Below the pieces are notes generated by a model. The model worked only from the letters and a program-made list of their open reading frames with translations, had not been told where the DNA came from and ran no database searches. Below are positions 36,365-48,199 of a DNA stretch of 64,000 nucleotides, piece by piece. Source of the stretch: Thalassotalea sp. HSM 43 (lineage in GTDB: Bacteria; Pseudomonadota; Gammaproteobacteria; Enterobacterales; Alteromonadaceae); NCBI RefSeq assembly GCF_004752005.1, contig NZ_CP038493.1, positions 2,442,302-2,506,301 on the forward strand. The letters run 5' to 3'. Numbering within the stretch: position 1 is the stretch's first letter; each line of letters opens with the position of its first letter. A program made the position numbers and the translations under genes.

Positions 36365-38130
36365 TGGGTACTAAGGCTAAACGTAATAAAGCAAACCTAA
36401 AACCAACCACCATCGCTTGGCGATTTTACGTGGTTGTAGGCTTGATTTGCCTTGTATTCACCAGTTTGGTAGCCCGCTCCGCCTATATTCAGGTCGTCGA
36501 ACCTGAATCCCTCCAACAAAAAGGCAAAAACCGCACCATCCGCAACGCCCATGTATATTCTTATCGAGGCGATATCCTCGATCGCAACGGCGAAGAGTTA
36601 GCCATCTCTGTGCCTGTTAAAACGGTTTATGCCGACCCGCAACGCTTTATTAAAGGTAAAAACGCTCTTAAAGATGAGCGTGCCCGTAAAGATTGGCAAA
36701 AACGACTCGATGTCCTCGCCCAAGTATTGGACATGAATGTGTCGACCATTATCGACAAAGTAGGAACCAACCCGAAGAAACGTTTTACCTATTTGTCGCG
36801 ACACGTGTCGAAGCAAATGGCAGATTACATTGAAGTAAGTCTGAACATCCCTGGTATAGAGGTGTTAGTCGAAACCAAACGTTTTTATCCAACCGGCGAA
36901 ATCAGTGCGCATTTGGTTGGTTTTACCAATGTTGATGAAGATGGCATTGAAGGCATTGAACGTCTGTTTGACGAGCGCTTAACCGGTGTCAATGGTAAAG
37001 ACAAATACATCAAAGATGCCCATGGTAACCGCATTGAAATATTGGAAAAAGTCGACAAACAAGTGCCTGAACATATTGAATTATCGATAGATCAGCGCAT
37101 TCAAGCCCTGGCTTATCGCGAATTAAAAGCCGCGGTTAAGTCGTTTCAGGCGGTATCCGGCTCAGTGGTTGTCTTAGATATTCACAGCGGTGAAATATTG
37201 GCGATGGTCAATGGTCCGTCATACAACCCAAATAATCGCAAGGGAACGGCAACACACAGATTTCGTAATCGCGCCATTACCGATACGTTTGAACCGGGTT
37301 CAACCATGAAGCCGTTAACGATATTAAGTGCGCTAGAATTGGGTTCAGTTAAAAAAGACGACATTATTAACACCTCACCAGGTTCGATGCGTATTGGTGG
37401 ACGCCGTGTTTCTGACCCAAGAAACTACGGTAAGTTAAGCCTTACCGAGGTATTGATTAAGTCATCCAATATGGGGACTACGCGATTAGCAATGGAGATT
37501 CCAAAGGAATTTTTGCTATCGAAGTTTTTTGAAATGGGCTTTTCTGAAGATACCGGCACAGGCTTGATTGGTGAAAGTTCAGGCCGCTTATCGGATCGTA
37601 ACCGTTGGTCAAAATTTGAATTGGCAACCTTATCATGGGGTTATGGCTTAGCAATTACGCCACTGCAGTTGGCGCGCTTTTACGCCACGTTTGGTAATGG
37701 TGGTAAAAAAGTTCCGCTGTCTATTGAAAAAAATCCTAAGTTTAACGAAGGTGAGCAAGTGGTCGATGCCGAAAATGCTCGCACCGTTTTGCATATGATG
37801 GAGCAGGTGGTATTGCAAGGTGCGCCAAAAGCTAAAGTAGATGGCTACCGTGTCGCAGGCAAAACCGGCACCGTACGTAAGGCCACTGCTGGCGGTTATG
37901 GTAATGAATATATGGGCATTTTTGCCGGTGTTGCGCCGGTGTCTGACCCTAAGATTGCGATTGTTGTGGTGATTAACGAACCTGGTGGTGATGATTACCA
38001 CGGTGGTGAAGTCGCCGCACCGGTATTCTCGCGTATTATGAAAGGCGCGTTAACCACCTTGAACATTGCCCCAGACGATACATCCCGTATCAGTCAATTG
38101 ACGGTTAAAGAGGGAGACAATGATGCCTAA
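36364..38130 (+). CDS. ftsI: Septal peptidoglycan transpeptidase FtsI (PBP3)
   Basis: FtsI is the class B penicillin-binding protein that crosslinks septal peptidoglycan together with FtsW. Membrane anchor at about 21-39, dimerisation domain with YRGDILDRNGEELA (about 67-80), then the transpeptidase domain. The active-site motifs are STMK (Ser313, Lys316), SSN (367-369) and KTGT (500-503). The length of 588 aa equals E. coli's. Its last 11 bp overlap murE. Confidence 0.98.
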   Translation: MGTKAKRNKANLKPTTIAWRFYVVVGLICLVFTSLVARSAYIQVVEPESLQQKGKNRTIRNAHVYSYRGDILDRNGEELAISVPVKTVYADPQRFIKGKNALKDERARKDWQKRLDVLAQVLDMNVSTIIDKVGTNPKKRFTYLSRHVSKQMADYIEVSLNIPGIEVLVETKRFYPTGEISAHLVGFTNVDEDGIEGIERLFDERLTGVNGKDKYIKDAHGNRIEILEKVDKQVPEHIELSIDQRIQALAYRELKAAVKSFQAVSGSVVVLDIHSGEILAMVNGPSYNPNNRKGTATHRFRNRAITDTFEPGSTMKPLTILSALELGSVKKDDIINTSPGSMRIGGRRVSDPRNYGKLSLTEVLIKSSNMGTTRLAMEIPKEFLLSKFFEMGFSEDTGTGLIGESSGRLSDRNRWSKFELATLSWGYGLAITPLQLARFYATFGNGGKKVPLSIEKNPKFNEGEQVVDAENARTVLHMMEQVVLQGAPKAKVDGYRVAGKTGTVRKATAGGYGNEYMGIFAGVAPVSDPKIAIVVVINEPGGDDYHGGEVAAPVFSRIMKGALTTLNIAPDDTSRISQLTVKEGDNDA

Positions 38131-39661
38131 TCAAAGTCACTTCTCGATTAACCAAACACTGCTCGGACTAGGCATTGATTTAGCGGCAACAGGCTTTGTT
38201 GATAACCATTGCCGCAACTTGGTTAACGATTCTCGACAGGTAAACGCAAACGATATCTTTGCCGCCGTAATTGGTACGCAAAAAGATGCCAAACAATTTA
38301 TCGATACCGCTGTACAAAATGGTGCAGCGTTAGTCATTTATCAATGCCAACAACCGCAACAACATGGGCAAGTGACGATGCTTGAAGGCGCCAGTGGTCA
38401 AGTGCCAAGTGTGGCGTTTTATCAGTTGGCGACGCAATTGCATCAATTGGCGGCAAATTATTATAACAACCCCGCTGATACTATGGCTTTGGTCGGGGTA
38501 ACCGGTACTAATGGTAAAACCAGTTGTTGCCAACTTTTAGCACAATTGCTCTCTACCAAGAGCAACAAAAGCGCTATAATCGGCACCCTTGGTGCGGGTA
38601 CCTTGGATAATTTGGTGGATATTAATAACACCACCCCAGGGCCAACCTTGTTACAACAGCTGTTAGCTCAGTTTACCGCACAACAGGTGAGCACCGTGGC
38701 CATGGAAGTATCCTCACATGCATTGCATCAACATCGTTTAAACAGCGAGATGCTAGATATTGCGGTATTCACAAATTTAAGTCGTGATCATCTAGATTAT
38801 CACGGCGATATGCAAAGCTACGCCGATGCGAAAAAGGCAATGTTTGTCGCTAATGGCAGACAAAAATGGGTGATAAATGCCGATGATGCAATTGGTAAAC
38901 AGTGGTTGCATAGTCTGCCCGATACAAACCCTAAAATGGCGTTTGCTATTGACGCAGATGAAAGCGAATTTGCTGGCTGGAATTACCTAATCGCTTGTGA
39001 CCTTGATTGTCACAACAACGGCATACGTTTTACTTTGAAATCGAGTTTCGGCCAATGTCAGTTAGATAGCCCATTGCTCGGTCAATTTAATGTTGCTAAT
39101 TTGTTGGCGGTTATCGCCGTGGCGCTATTACAAGGTATCACGCTTGCCGATTTGCCTGACTTGGTGGCTAAGTTACAGCCAGTTGCAGGTCGTATGGAAG
39201 TATTCAGCGCGGCGAATGAGCCGACAGCGGTGGTAGATTATGCCCACACGCCTGATGGCTTAGAGCAAGCGTTGCGCTCGGCAACGGCGCATTGTCAGGG
39301 TAAACTATGGGCGGTTTTTGGTTGTGGTGGCGACAGAGATAAAGGCAAACGTCCTTTAATGGGCGCGATTGCTGAGCAATACGCTGATCACATAGTGCTA
39401 ACCAACGATAACCCAAGAACCGAACAGCCTGAAACAATTGCCGCGGATATAGCTAAAGGCATAAAAGCCCAAGATAAAACAACGACGATACTAGACCGTC
39501 AACAAGCGGTGTTATCAACCTTGGCGAATGCGAGTAGTGACGATATGGTGCTACTGGCCGGCAAGGGGCACGAAGATTATTTAATAATTGGGGAACAAAC
39601 CATCGCCTATCATGAGCGCGAGGTTGTTCGTCAATTTTATTTACAGAGGGAAGGTCAATGA
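38120..39661 (+). CDS. murE: UDP-MurNAc-tripeptide synthetase MurE (meso-diaminopimelate type)
   Basis: MurE adds the third amino acid of the peptide stem. The ATP-binding loop GVTGTNGKTS and the DNPR motif (TNDNPRTE, about residues 430-433) are present. DNPR is the signature for meso-diaminopimelate as substrate, as expected for Gram-negative bacteria. A 513-aa product with N-terminal uridine-binding, central ATPase and C-terminal ligase domains. Two consecutive ATGs are possible starts, both behind GAGGGAG. It overlaps ftsI by 11 bp and murF by 4 bp. Confidence 0.97.
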   Translation: MMPNQSHFSINQTLLGLGIDLAATGFVDNHCRNLVNDSRQVNANDIFAAVIGTQKDAKQFIDTAVQNGAALVIYQCQQPQQHGQVTMLEGASGQVPSVAFYQLATQLHQLAANYYNNPADTMALVGVTGTNGKTSCCQLLAQLLSTKSNKSAIIGTLGAGTLDNLVDINNTTPGPTLLQQLLAQFTAQQVSTVAMEVSSHALHQHRLNSEMLDIAVFTNLSRDHLDYHGDMQSYADAKKAMFVANGRQKWVINADDAIGKQWLHSLPDTNPKMAFAIDADESEFAGWNYLIACDLDCHNNGIRFTLKSSFGQCQLDSPLLGQFNVANLLAVIAVALLQGITLADLPDLVAKLQPVAGRMEVFSAANEPTAVVDYAHTPDGLEQALRSATAHCQGKLWAVFGCGGDRDKGKRPLMGAIAEQYADHIVLTNDNPRTEQPETIAADIAKGIKAQDKTTTILDRQQAVLSTLANASSDDMVLLAGKGHEDYLIIGEQTIAYHEREVVRQFYLQREGQ

Positions 39662-41052
39662 TCCCATTACTGTTAAATGAAATCGCCGATGTAGTCGGTG
39701 GAAACATATTACGTTGCGAGGAGCCGGAAACTTTGGCCATCACCAGTGTCAGTTCCGATTCGCGTCAATTACAAGCAGGCGATCTGTTTATTGCTCTTAA
39801 AGGGCCGAACTTTGATGGTCATCGCTTTGTCACGCAAGCGTCCGATATCGGCTGTTCTGTCGCCTTGGTAGAGACTGAGCAAGATGTCGACATCCCGCAA
39901 CTGTTGGTTACCGATTGCTACAAAGCTATGGGTAAACTTGCCGCTTATGTAAAACAGCAAGTTAATCCAAAAACTGTAGCCATCACAGGCAGTAGCGGTA
40001 AAACCACGGTAAAAGAAATGGTGGCAGCGATTTTGTCACAACTTGGCACCGTGTTAGCCACTGATGGTAACTTCAATAACGAAATTGGCGTGCCGTTAAC
40101 CTTATTGCGTCTTGAGCATCAGCATCAATATGCGGTGATCGAACTTGGTGCCAATCACATTGGTGAAATCGCCTATACCACAACCCTTACTAAGCCAGAT
40201 GTCGCCGTCATCAATAATATTGCTGCAGCTCATTTAGAAGGCTTTGGTGATTTATGTGGTGTTGCCCGCGCCAAAGGCGAGATATTTGAAGGGCTAGATG
40301 AAACCGGGGTTGCGCTATATAACCAAGACACACCATATACCCACAAGTGGCAATGGCGCTTAACCGATAAAACCGTACGCAAATTTAGCTGCGTAAAAGA
40401 AGCCGATTGTTATTGCAGTGATGTTCGCCTCAATGACCTTGGGTATAGCAGTTTCACCTTGAATACATATCAAGGCAATATCGACATTACCGTACCTGTA
40501 CCAGGTCGCCATAATGTATGTAACGCCGTCGCTGCCGCAGCCATAGCGCTTGAGTTTGGTGCAACCTTAGAGCAGATCAAATCTGGACTTGGAAATATGG
40601 CGCCGGTTAAAGGCCGCTTAAATCTGATCAGTCTACCGGACAAAATGACCCTGATTGATGATACTTATAACGCCAATGTTGAGTCGACTAAAGCCGGTGT
40701 CGAATTGCTCGGCAGTTATGCAGGTCGCCGAATCCTGATACTAGGCGACATGGCAGAACTTGGCGAAGATGCTCGTCGCTATCACCAAGAAATCGGTGAG
40801 CATGCATTAACACATCACATAGATAACGTATTAACACTTGGCGTGCTAAGTCAAAGCGCATCACAAGTGTTTAATGGCGATGGCGCGCATTTTTCGCAGC
40901 GAGATAAGCTGATCGAAAAACTGGCGCAATTGCTTACTAACGAGGAACAAACAATTACTATTTTGGTTAAGGGCTCACGCAGTGCCCGTATGGAACTTGT
41001 CGTTGAAGACATTAAACAATGGCGTAACAAGGCTGAGGTGAGTTCATGTTAG
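39658..41052 (+). CDS. murF: UDP-MurNAc-tripeptide D-alanyl-D-alanine ligase MurF
   Basis: MurF adds D-Ala-D-Ala to the tripeptide precursor, finishing the pentapeptide. P-loop [14 protein letters not shown], then [13 protein letters not shown] and [15 protein letters not shown], are typical. [20 protein letters not shown] and [20 protein letters not shown] mark the C-terminal domain. Length 464 aa. Starts within the murE stop (ATGA overlap) and overlaps mraY by 7 bp. Confidence 0.98.
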   Translation: MIPLLLNEIADVVGGNILRCEEPETLAITSVSSDSRQLQAGDLFIALKGPNFDGHRFVTQASDIGCSVALVETEQDVDIPQLLVTDCYKAMGKLAAYVKQQVNPKTVAITGSSGKTTVKEMVAAILSQLGTVLATDGNFNNEIGVPLTLLRLEHQHQYAVIELGANHIGEIAYTTTLTKPDVAVINNIAAAHLEGFGDLCGVARAKGEIFEGLDETGVALYNQDTPYTHKWQWRLTDKTVRKFSCVKEADCYCSDVRLNDLGYSSFTLNTYQGNIDITVPVPGRHNVCNAVAAAAIALEFGATLEQIKSGLGNMAPVKGRLNLISLPDKMTLIDDTYNANVESTKAGVELLGSYAGRRILILGDMAELGEDARRYHQEIGEHALTHHIDNVLTLGVLSQSASQVFNGDGAHFSQRDKLIEKLAQLLTNEEQTITILVKGSRSARMELVVEDIKQWRNKAEVSSC

Positions 41053-42125
41053 TCTGGTTAGGTCAATATCTGACAGAATTTTACAGCGGTTTTAACGTTT
41101 TCTCCTATCTAACGTTCCGCGCTATTGTTGCCACATTAACCGCATTAATTGCGTCATTGTACTTTGGCCCTAAATTGATTCGCTATTTGCAAACCATGCA
41201 AATCGGCCAAACCGTACGTGATGACGGCCCGCAAAGCCATTTGTCAAAATCCGGTACCCCTACCATGGGCGGTATCTTGATTTTGGGCACCATTTTATTG
41301 AGCGTCTTGTTGTGGGCCGATCTCAGTAATCGTTATGTTCAGGTGGTGTTGTTTGTCACCGTAAGCTTTGGTCTTATTGGCTTTGTTGATGACTATCGTA
41401 AAGTGATACGCAAGGACCCGAACGGCCTAATTGCGCGTTGGAAATATTTTTGGCAAACCGCTGCAGGTTTAGCGACCGCATTTTATTTGTATGCTATCGC
41501 CCAGCCAGAAGGCACCACGTTATTGATCCCATTCGTAAAAGACGTGATGCCACAACTTGGCGTGTTGTATGTAGCCTTGGTGTATTTTGTCATTGTTGGT
41601 ACCTCAAACGCAGTTAACCTGACCGATGGTTTAGATGGTTTGGCTATCGTACCAACGATTTTAGTTGCCGGCGCATTTGCGGTATTTGCTTATGTTACTG
41701 GTAATGCCAACTTCTCTGAATACCTAAATTTACCGCATATTCGCGAGACCAGTGAGTTGGTGATTATATGTACCTCGATTGTCGGTGCCGGGCTTGGTTT
41801 CTTGTGGTTTAACACCTACCCAGCGCAAGTGTTTATGGGCGATGTTGGCTCATTAGCGTTAGGTGCGATTTTAGGTGTTATTGCGGTATTGGTAAAACAG
41901 GAGTTGGTGCTGTTTATTATGGGCGGCATCTTCGTGATTGAAACGGTATCGGTGATATTGCAGGTTGGCTCCTACAAGTTGCGCGCGAAACGTATATTTC
42001 GCATGGCACCGATTCATCATCACTATGAATTAAAAGGTTGGCCAGAGCCACGCGTTATTGTTCGATTCTGGATTATATCCGTGGTGTTAGTGTTGATTGG
42101 TTTGGCAACATTGAAGTTGCGTTAA
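41046..42125 (+). CDS. mraY: Phospho-MurNAc-pentapeptide transferase MraY
   Basis: MraY moves phospho-MurNAc-pentapeptide to undecaprenyl phosphate, giving lipid I at the inner membrane. A 359-aa polytopic protein with about ten helices. Conserved loops: [32 protein letters not shown] (catalytic Asp pair), [32 protein letters not shown] and [14 protein letters not shown]. Nearly the same length as E. coli (360). Confidence 0.98.
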   Translation: MLVWLGQYLTEFYSGFNVFSYLTFRAIVATLTALIASLYFGPKLIRYLQTMQIGQTVRDDGPQSHLSKSGTPTMGGILILGTILLSVLLWADLSNRYVQVVLFVTVSFGLIGFVDDYRKVIRKDPNGLIARWKYFWQTAAGLATAFYLYAIAQPEGTTLLIPFVKDVMPQLGVLYVALVYFVIVGTSNAVNLTDGLDGLAIVPTILVAGAFAVFAYVTGNANFSEYLNLPHIRETSELVIICTSIVGAGLGFLWFNTYPAQVFMGDVGSLALGAILGVIAVLVKQELVLFIMGGIFVIETVSVILQVGSYKLRAKRIFRMAPIHHHYELKGWPEPRVIVRFWIISVVLVLIGLATLKLR

Positions 42126-42163
42126 TCGACAATAAGAGAACAGAGAAAACTAACTAACCATTT

Positions 42164-43492
42164 ATGATGAGTATGTTTAACGGCAAAAATGTTTTAGTCC
42201 TGGGCCTTGGCGCCACAGGACTTGCCAGTGCCCGCTATTTAACGGCCACTGGGGTAGACTTTGCTGTCAACGACTCGCGTCAGCAACCGCCAGGGCAAAA
42301 ACGTCTAGCGCAGTTGAATAAGCAGGCAAAACTCATCGCCGGTGGTTGGCATGCAACAACTATTGCCGCAGCCGATATTATCATTGCCAGCCCTGGTGTT
42401 GACATTAATATTGCCGAGATCCGTGACAACGTCCGCGCTGATGCCGAATTGATTGGTGATGTTGAGCTGTATTGTCGCATCAATAGCTCGCCGAAACTTG
42501 CCGTGACCGGCTCCAACGGTAAATCAACCGTGGTGAGCTTATTAGCGCACTTGGCGAAATACATGGGCGTCGAGGCGGTACTTGCCGGTAATATCGGTTT
42601 GCCGGTCTTAGAGGTTGCTGAGCAAGAATCCGAACTGGTCATTCTTGAGTTATCAAGCTTTCAGCTTGAAACCATGGTCTCTTTAGATGCTGTGGCTGGT
42701 ACCGTACTGAATATTTGTGATGACCATTTGGATCGTCATCACACGTTGGAAAACTACAGTGCGATTAAACATCGCATATACCAACAAAGCCGTCGTCGGG
42801 TATTTAATCGCGAACAACTTAGCACTCGCCCTGAGACCATAAAAGACACTGATATCAGTTTTGGTCTTGATGCACCGCAACCAGGTCACTTTGGTGTTGT
42901 TGTTGATGGTGATAAAGAATTTTTAGCCTACGGCGACACCAAACTACTTGATTGCGCCCACTTACCACTGGCAGGTAAGCATAACCAACTCAATTGTTTG
43001 GCGGCATTGGCATTGGGTGTCTGTACCGATTGGCAGGTAGATAAATTGGCACAAGGTTTGGTGTCTTTTGAAGGCCTCGATCATCGCTGTAAGCAAATCG
43101 ATACCTATGATGGCATCGTTTGGATAAACGATTCGAAAGCAACCAATATCGGTGCCACATTGGCGGCGATAGATGGTTTAGCCAGAGCGCGTCAAAAAAT
43201 GATCCTTATCGCTGGTGGTGATGGTAAAGGCGCTGATTTTAATGAGTTGCTACCAGGTTTGAGCAAAGTCGATCACTTAATCACCCTTGGCAAAGATGGC
43301 GATGAAATCGCAAACTTAAAAGCTGGAACAATTAAAGTCGACACCCTTAAGCAAGCGGTTAAAACGGCTCGCCAGTTAGCGACACCAGGCGATTTAGTGC
43401 TGTTATCTCCGGCATGCGCCAGCATCGATATGTTTAACAACTACATGCAGCGTGGCGATATGTTTATTCAGGCAGTAAGGGAGATACACTGA
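42164..43492 (+). CDS. murD: UDP-MurNAc-L-alanine:D-glutamate ligase MurD
   Basis: MurD adds D-glutamate to UDP-MurNAc-L-Ala. N-terminal Rossmann-like start NVLVLGLGATGLASARYL, P-loop AVTGSNGKSTVVSLL, LELSSFQLETM, then HRCKQIDTYDGIVWINDSKATNIGAT and LLSPACASIDMFNNYMQRGDMF in the C-terminal domain. 442 aa (E. coli 438). The start could be the first of three close ATGs; I keep 42164. The stop overlaps the ftsW ATG by one base. Confidence 0.97.
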   Translation: MMSMFNGKNVLVLGLGATGLASARYLTATGVDFAVNDSRQQPPGQKRLAQLNKQAKLIAGGWHATTIAAADIIIASPGVDINIAEIRDNVRADAELIGDVELYCRINSSPKLAVTGSNGKSTVVSLLAHLAKYMGVEAVLAGNIGLPVLEVAEQESELVILELSSFQLETMVSLDAVAGTVLNICDDHLDRHHTLENYSAIKHRIYQQSRRRVFNREQLSTRPETIKDTDISFGLDAPQPGHFGVVVDGDKEFLAYGDTKLLDCAHLPLAGKHNQLNCLAALALGVCTDWQVDKLAQGLVSFEGLDHRCKQIDTYDGIVWINDSKATNIGATLAAIDGLARARQKMILIAGGDGKGADFNELLPGLSKVDHLITLGKDGDEIANLKAGTIKVDTLKQAVKTARQLATPGDLVLLSPACASIDMFNNYMQRGDMFIQAVREIH

Positions 43493-44685
43493 TGTTGGCA
43501 TTTGCAGGGCAGTTGAAATTACCTATGTGGTTTAGTCAGGGCAGCGATGATACAGCCCCTGCGACCTTTGACCGTACCTTTATTATCTTAGCCTTCACCC
43601 TGTATTTTTTGGGCTTAATGATGGTTGCCAGCGCGTCGATTCCGGTTGGTGAGCGTTTATATAATAACCCATTTCACTTTGTTATCCGCCATGGTATCTA
43701 CGTATTGTTGAGCTTGGTAGTGGCGTTTATAGCGTTAAAAGTAGAGATGGAACAGTGGCATAAATCCAGTTGGGTTTTATTGCTGTTCGCCATCCTTTTA
43801 TTGGCTGCGGTATTGGTGGTTGGTCATAAAGTAAACGGCTCAACTCGATGGATTCGCTTAGGGTTAATCAACGTCCAAGTGGCGGAACCTGCCAAGTTAT
43901 TTTTCTTTTGTTATCTATCGGCCTATTTAGTGCGTCGTCGTGACGAAGTAATGGATAATTTTAAAGGCTTTTTTAAGCCATTGTTGGTATTATTCATCCT
44001 CGCCGTACTGTTACTGTTGCAACCTGACTTGGGAACTGTGATTGTAATGGGGTGTACTGCCTTAGGTTTACTGTTTTTAGCAGGAGCTAGGTTGTGGCAA
44101 TTTGCCGCTATCGTCGTGGCGGTACTCAGTGCATTTTCGCTAATGATTTATAACGAGCCTTATCGTTTGGCTCGTATTACCGGGTTTTTAGACCCGTGGG
44201 CAGATGAGTTTGGTATCGGCTATCAATTAACCCAATCGCTTATGGCTTATGGCCGTGGCGAATTTTTTGGTTTGGGGTTAGGAAATAGCATTCAAAAGCT
44301 AGATTACTTGCCTGAAGCCCATACCGACTTTGTTATGGCAGTGGTTGGCGAAGAATTTGGTTTTGTTGGTGTGTTGGCGTTGCTGGCAGTTGTTTTGGTT
44401 CTCGTTGTCAAAGCACTGTATCTAGGACGACAAGCACTGGAAAAAGAAAAGTATTTTGAAGGCTTTTTCGCCTATTCAATAGGTATTTGGATGAGTTTTC
44501 AAACGGCAGTAAATGTTGGTGCTAGCGCTGGGATATTCCCAACCAAAGGCCTAACTATGCCGTTGATCAGTTATGGTGGTAGTTCAATGATAGTCATGAC
44601 ACTGGCGATAGTCGTATTAATTCGCATTGATCATGAGTTAAGGTTGCAGGCGATTCAAGCAACCTCGAAAGGAGGGCGTAAGTAG
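43492..44685 (+). CDS. ftsW: Septal peptidoglycan glycosyltransferase FtsW
   Basis: FtsW is a SEDS-family polymerase that makes septal glycan strands from lipid II with FtsI. Ten or so helices are visible. Family motifs: VNGSTRWIRLGLINVQVAEPAKLFFF, LLLQPDLGTVIVM, GYQLTQSLMAYGRGEFFGLGLGNSIQKLDYLPEAHTDFVMAVVGEEFGF (with the catalytic Asp region), and GLTMPLISYGGSSM. 397 aa. The stop overlaps the murG GTG by one base. Confidence 0.98.
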   Translation: MLAFAGQLKLPMWFSQGSDDTAPATFDRTFIILAFTLYFLGLMMVASASIPVGERLYNNPFHFVIRHGIYVLLSLVVAFIALKVEMEQWHKSSWVLLLFAILLLAAVLVVGHKVNGSTRWIRLGLINVQVAEPAKLFFFCYLSAYLVRRRDEVMDNFKGFFKPLLVLFILAVLLLLQPDLGTVIVMGCTALGLLFLAGARLWQFAAIVVAVLSAFSLMIYNEPYRLARITGFLDPWADEFGIGYQLTQSLMAYGRGEFFGLGLGNSIQKLDYLPEAHTDFVMAVVGEEFGFVGVLALLAVVLVLVVKALYLGRQALEKEKYFEGFFAYSIGIWMSFQTAVNVGASAGIFPTKGLTMPLISYGGSSMIVMTLAIVVLIRIDHELRLQAIQATSKGGRK

Positions 44686-45761
44686 TGTCGAAACGTCCAA
44701 CAATCTTGATTATGGCAGGCGGTACCGGCGGGCATATTTTCCCGGGTTTAGCTGTGGCTGAATATTTACAGCAACAAGGCTGGCACGTGCATTGGCTTGG
44801 AACGTCTGACCGAATGGAAGCGCAAGTTGTGCCAGCGCACAATATTGATATTTCATTTATTAATATCTCCGGTTTGCGCGGTAAAGGGTGGAAGTCAAAG
44901 CTGACCATGCCGTTTAAAGTTTTACAATCTGTGTGGCAGTCACTAGATGTGATAAATCAAGTACAACCGGATGTGGTACTTGGTATGGGTGGCTATGCCA
45001 GTGCTCCAGGTGGTGTCGCCGCTTGGATTAAGCGTATTCCGTTGGTATTGCACGAACAAAATGCCGTGGCCGGCATGACCAATCGTTACCTAGCCAAGAT
45101 AGCCAGCAAAGTATTGAGCGCATTTCCGAATGCCTTCAGTCGTGGTGTTGATGCGCAAGTGGTAGGTAACCCGGTACGGGGCAACATCAGCATGTTAACC
45201 GATGAACATGAACGCGAAATCAATAAGCGGGTGTTAGTGGTTGGCGGCAGTTTAGGTGCCAAAGTACTTAATGACACCGTACCACAAGCTATCTCACAAA
45301 TTAAACTGCAAGGTATCGATGTTTGGCATCAAACCGGTAAAGGCAATAAGACTGACGTCGATGCGTCTTACCAAGGTTACCAAGTTGATGAAAGTAAGAT
45401 CAAAGTATCCGAGTTTATTGACGATATGGCCGAAGCCTACGAATGGGCGGATGTGGTGATATGTCGTGCCGGTGCTCTTACTGTGTCTGAATTGGCGATG
45501 GCGGCAAAACCCGCAATCTTCATCCCATTGCCACACGCGGTTGATGATCATCAAACTAAAAATGCCCAATATCTTGTTGATGCTGGGGCGGCATATATGT
45601 TGCCGCAAGCAGAATTAAACGCGACCTTATTATCGCGAAAATTGAACATGTTATTTAGTTCAGAATCGACTTTGAAGAAAATGGCTAAGGCCTGCAAAGC
45701 GGTTTCTACACCTAATGCTACCGAACAAGTTGCAACCTTGTGTCGGTCATTAGTGGATTAG
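44685..45761 (+). CDS. murG: Lipid II-forming N-acetylglucosaminyltransferase MurG
   Basis: MurG adds GlcNAc to lipid I, giving lipid II, at the cytoplasmic face of the membrane. GT-B fold: N-terminal [54 protein letters not shown]-terminal [13 protein letters not shown] and [36 protein letters not shown]. The start is GTG, in a TAGTG overlap with ftsW. 358 aa (E. coli 355). Confidence 0.98.
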   Translation: MSKRPTILIMAGGTGGHIFPGLAVAEYLQQQGWHVHWLGTSDRMEAQVVPAHNIDISFINISGLRGKGWKSKLTMPFKVLQSVWQSLDVINQVQPDVVLGMGGYASAPGGVAAWIKRIPLVLHEQNAVAGMTNRYLAKIASKVLSAFPNAFSRGVDAQVVGNPVRGNISMLTDEHEREINKRVLVVGGSLGAKVLNDTVPQAISQIKLQGIDVWHQTGKGNKTDVDASYQGYQVDESKIKVSEFIDDMAEAYEWADVVICRAGALTVSELAMAAKPAIFIPLPHAVDDHQTKNAQYLVDAGAAYMLPQAELNATLLSRKLNMLFSSESTLKKMAKACKAVSTPNATEQVATLCRSLVD

Positions 45762-45772
45762 TGAAAGAATTT

Positions 45773-47197
45773 ATGATGAATATTCCAGAAATGCGTCGTG
45801 TAAAAATCATTCATTTTGTTGGCATCGGTGGTGCTGGCATGGGTGGTATTGCCGAGGTATTACTTAACGAAGGTTATCAAGTGACGGGGTCTGACATAGG
45901 TGTCAACCCAGTGGTAAACCGTCTAACTAAGCTGGGTGCAAAAATTAACATTGGTCATCAAAGTGACAACGTAACTGATGCTAGCGTTGTTGTCGTGTCC
46001 AGCGCCATTAAAGCCGACAATGTTGAATTGGTTGCGGCACAAGAGCAGCGTATTCCAATTGTACCTCGCGCCGAGATGCTTGCCGAGTTGATGCGTTTTC
46101 GCCATGGTATTGCCATCGCAGGCACCCACGGTAAAACCACCACCACGAGTTTGATTGCCAGTATCTTTGCCGAAGGGCAACTCGATCCAACATTTGTTAT
46201 CGGTGGTTTGTTAAACAGTGCCGGTACTAATGCACGATTAGGCAAGAGCCGTTATTTGGTTGCAGAGGCAGATGAAAGCGATGCGTCTTTCTTGCATTTA
46301 CAACCTATGGTGTCGGTTATTACCAACATTGATGCGGATCACATGGATACCTACGAAGGTGACTTTGAAAAATTAAAAGACACCTACGTTGAGTTTTTAC
46401 ATAACTTGCCATTTTATGGTCTAGCGGTGTTGTGCATTGATAACCCTGTCGTTGCTGAAATTTTACCTCGTGTAGGCCGTCAGTTTATTACCTACGGTTT
46501 TAGTGAAGACGCTGACGTTAGAGCCATTGATTATCAGCAAGATGCCGGTGTCAGCAAATTTACTGTGTTGCGAAAAGAGCGCGACGATTTGCAAGTAACG
46601 TTGAATTTACCTGGTTTGCATAACGTTGCTAACGCCCTTGCGGCGATTGCTGTAGCGACCGATGAAGGCGTTGAAGATAAAGCCATTGTTGAAGCACTAG
46701 AGAAATTTGAAGGCATAGGACGTCGTTTTGAACACCTAGCTGATATCGCCACTGAAAAAGGCGAGATGACGGTAATTGATGATTATGGTCATCACCCAAG
46801 TGAAGTTGCAGCAACCATTAAAGCGATGCGCAATGGTTGGCCAGAGCGTCGTTTGGTCATGATGTTCCAACCACACCGTTATTCACGTACACGTGATTTA
46901 TACGAAGATTTTGTCGAAGTGTTGGCATCGGTTGATCAATTGATTTTACTCGATGTATACGCAGCGGGTGAAGAGCACATCGCTAATGCGGATTCTAAGT
47001 CTTTGGCTTGGAGCATTCGTTCTCGCGGTAGCATGGAGCCAATTTATGTTAGTTCGCCAGAGCAACTGCCACAAATTCTTGGCAACGTATTAGAGCATGG
47101 CGACATGTTGATTACCCAAGGTGCCGGTAATGTTGGCGCTATTGCTCGTGATGTCGTAGCGGCGCCAGAGTTAAACGTCAAAGGGGATGCGTCATGA
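45773..47197 (+). CDS. murC: UDP-MurNAc:L-alanine ligase MurC
   Basis: MurC adds L-alanine, the first residue of the peptide stem. I start at the ATG at 45773 (Shine-Dalgarno GTGAAAGAA, 474 aa) rather than an extension into murG from 45740. Motifs: [20 protein letters not shown]-loop [43 protein letters not shown] and [16 protein letters not shown]. The stop overlaps ddl by four bases (ATGA). Confidence 0.97.
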   Translation: MMNIPEMRRVKIIHFVGIGGAGMGGIAEVLLNEGYQVTGSDIGVNPVVNRLTKLGAKINIGHQSDNVTDASVVVVSSAIKADNVELVAAQEQRIPIVPRAEMLAELMRFRHGIAIAGTHGKTTTTSLIASIFAEGQLDPTFVIGGLLNSAGTNARLGKSRYLVAEADESDASFLHLQPMVSVITNIDADHMDTYEGDFEKLKDTYVEFLHNLPFYGLAVLCIDNPVVAEILPRVGRQFITYGFSEDADVRAIDYQQDAGVSKFTVLRKERDDLQVTLNLPGLHNVANALAAIAVATDEGVEDKAIVEALEKFEGIGRRFEHLADIATEKGEMTVIDDYGHHPSEVAATIKAMRNGWPERRLVMMFQPHRYSRTRDLYEDFVEVLASVDQLILLDVYAAGEEHIANADSKSLAWSIRSRGSMEPIYVSSPEQLPQILGNVLEHGDMLITQGAGNVGAIARDVVAAPELNVKGDAS

Positions 47198-48144
47198 GCA
47201 CCTTGCTTGACCTTAACCAACTAAAGCAACAGCATATCGCCGTACTTTTTGGTGGCAACAGTGCTGAGCGTGAGGTGTCGTTAAATTCAGGCAAAGCGGT
47301 TATCAATGGTTTACAAAAAGCGGGCTTTAAGGTTAGCGGTATTGATACCAAAGACGTCGCTTTGAACCAACTGCAAAGCTTAGGCATCGACCGGGTATTT
47401 ATTGCCTTGCATGGTCGTGGTGGTGAAGACGGATGCATCCAAGGTGCATTGGAATACATGTCGATTCCATATACAGGTTCTGGTGTATTAGGGTCAGCGT
47501 TGTCGATGGACAAGGTACGGACCAAGCAAATATTTAAAGCCAGTAGTTTACCAACCGCTGACTTTGCTGTGGTAAACGAGGATGATTACTGCAGCGATGC
47601 TTGCCAACAGATTTTGCAAGATCTTGGTGGCAAAGCCATGGTCAAGCCAGCCAAAGAAGGTTCGAGTATTGGCATGGCGATAGCCCGTGATGCAGATGAG
47701 TTAGCGAGCGCACTAGAAAACGCGTTTAAGTACGACCATCAAGTGTTAGTTGAAGCATGGCTTAGTGGTGCAGAATTTACGGTGGCGGTTTTAGGTGAGC
47801 AGGCATTGCCAGCAATATCTATGGTCACACCAAACGAGTTTTATGATTATCAGGCCAAGTACCAAAGCAATAGTACCCAGTACTTGTGCCCGTGTGGTTT
47901 ACCAGCAGAGCAAGAAGCACACTTGCAATCATTGGCGTTAAAAGCGTTTCGAGCAACCGGCGCCCAAGGTTGGGGTCGTGTTGATGTGATGCAAGATAGC
48001 GAAGGCAATTTTAACTTGCTGGAAGTGAATACGGTTCCAGGTATGACAGAAACATCCTTGGTACCGAAAGCTGCAAAGGTCGCAGGCTTAGACTTTCAAG
48101 ACCTAGTGAGCCGAATATTGCAGCTAAGTGATATACATAAGTAA
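47194..48144 (+). CDS. ddl: D-alanine:D-alanine ligase
   Basis: Ddl makes the D-Ala-D-Ala dipeptide used by MurF. ATP-grasp enzyme with [66 protein letters not shown] and [21 protein letters not shown]. 316 aa, slightly longer than DdlB of E. coli (306). It lies in the normal DdlB position between murC and ftsQ. Confidence 0.97.
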   Translation: MSTLLDLNQLKQQHIAVLFGGNSAEREVSLNSGKAVINGLQKAGFKVSGIDTKDVALNQLQSLGIDRVFIALHGRGGEDGCIQGALEYMSIPYTGSGVLGSALSMDKVRTKQIFKASSLPTADFAVVNEDDYCSDACQQILQDLGGKAMVKPAKEGSSIGMAIARDADELASALENAFKYDHQVLVEAWLSGAEFTVAVLGEQALPAISMVTPNEFYDYQAKYQSNSTQYLCPCGLPAEQEAHLQSLALKAFRATGAQGWGRVDVMQDSEGNFNLLEVNTVPGMTETSLVPKAAKVAGLDFQDLVSRILQLSDIHK

Positions 48145-48199
48145 TTGTACAAAAAGAAATATCGTTAAAGGGATTAGCTAAAGGCGTTAGCACTAGATT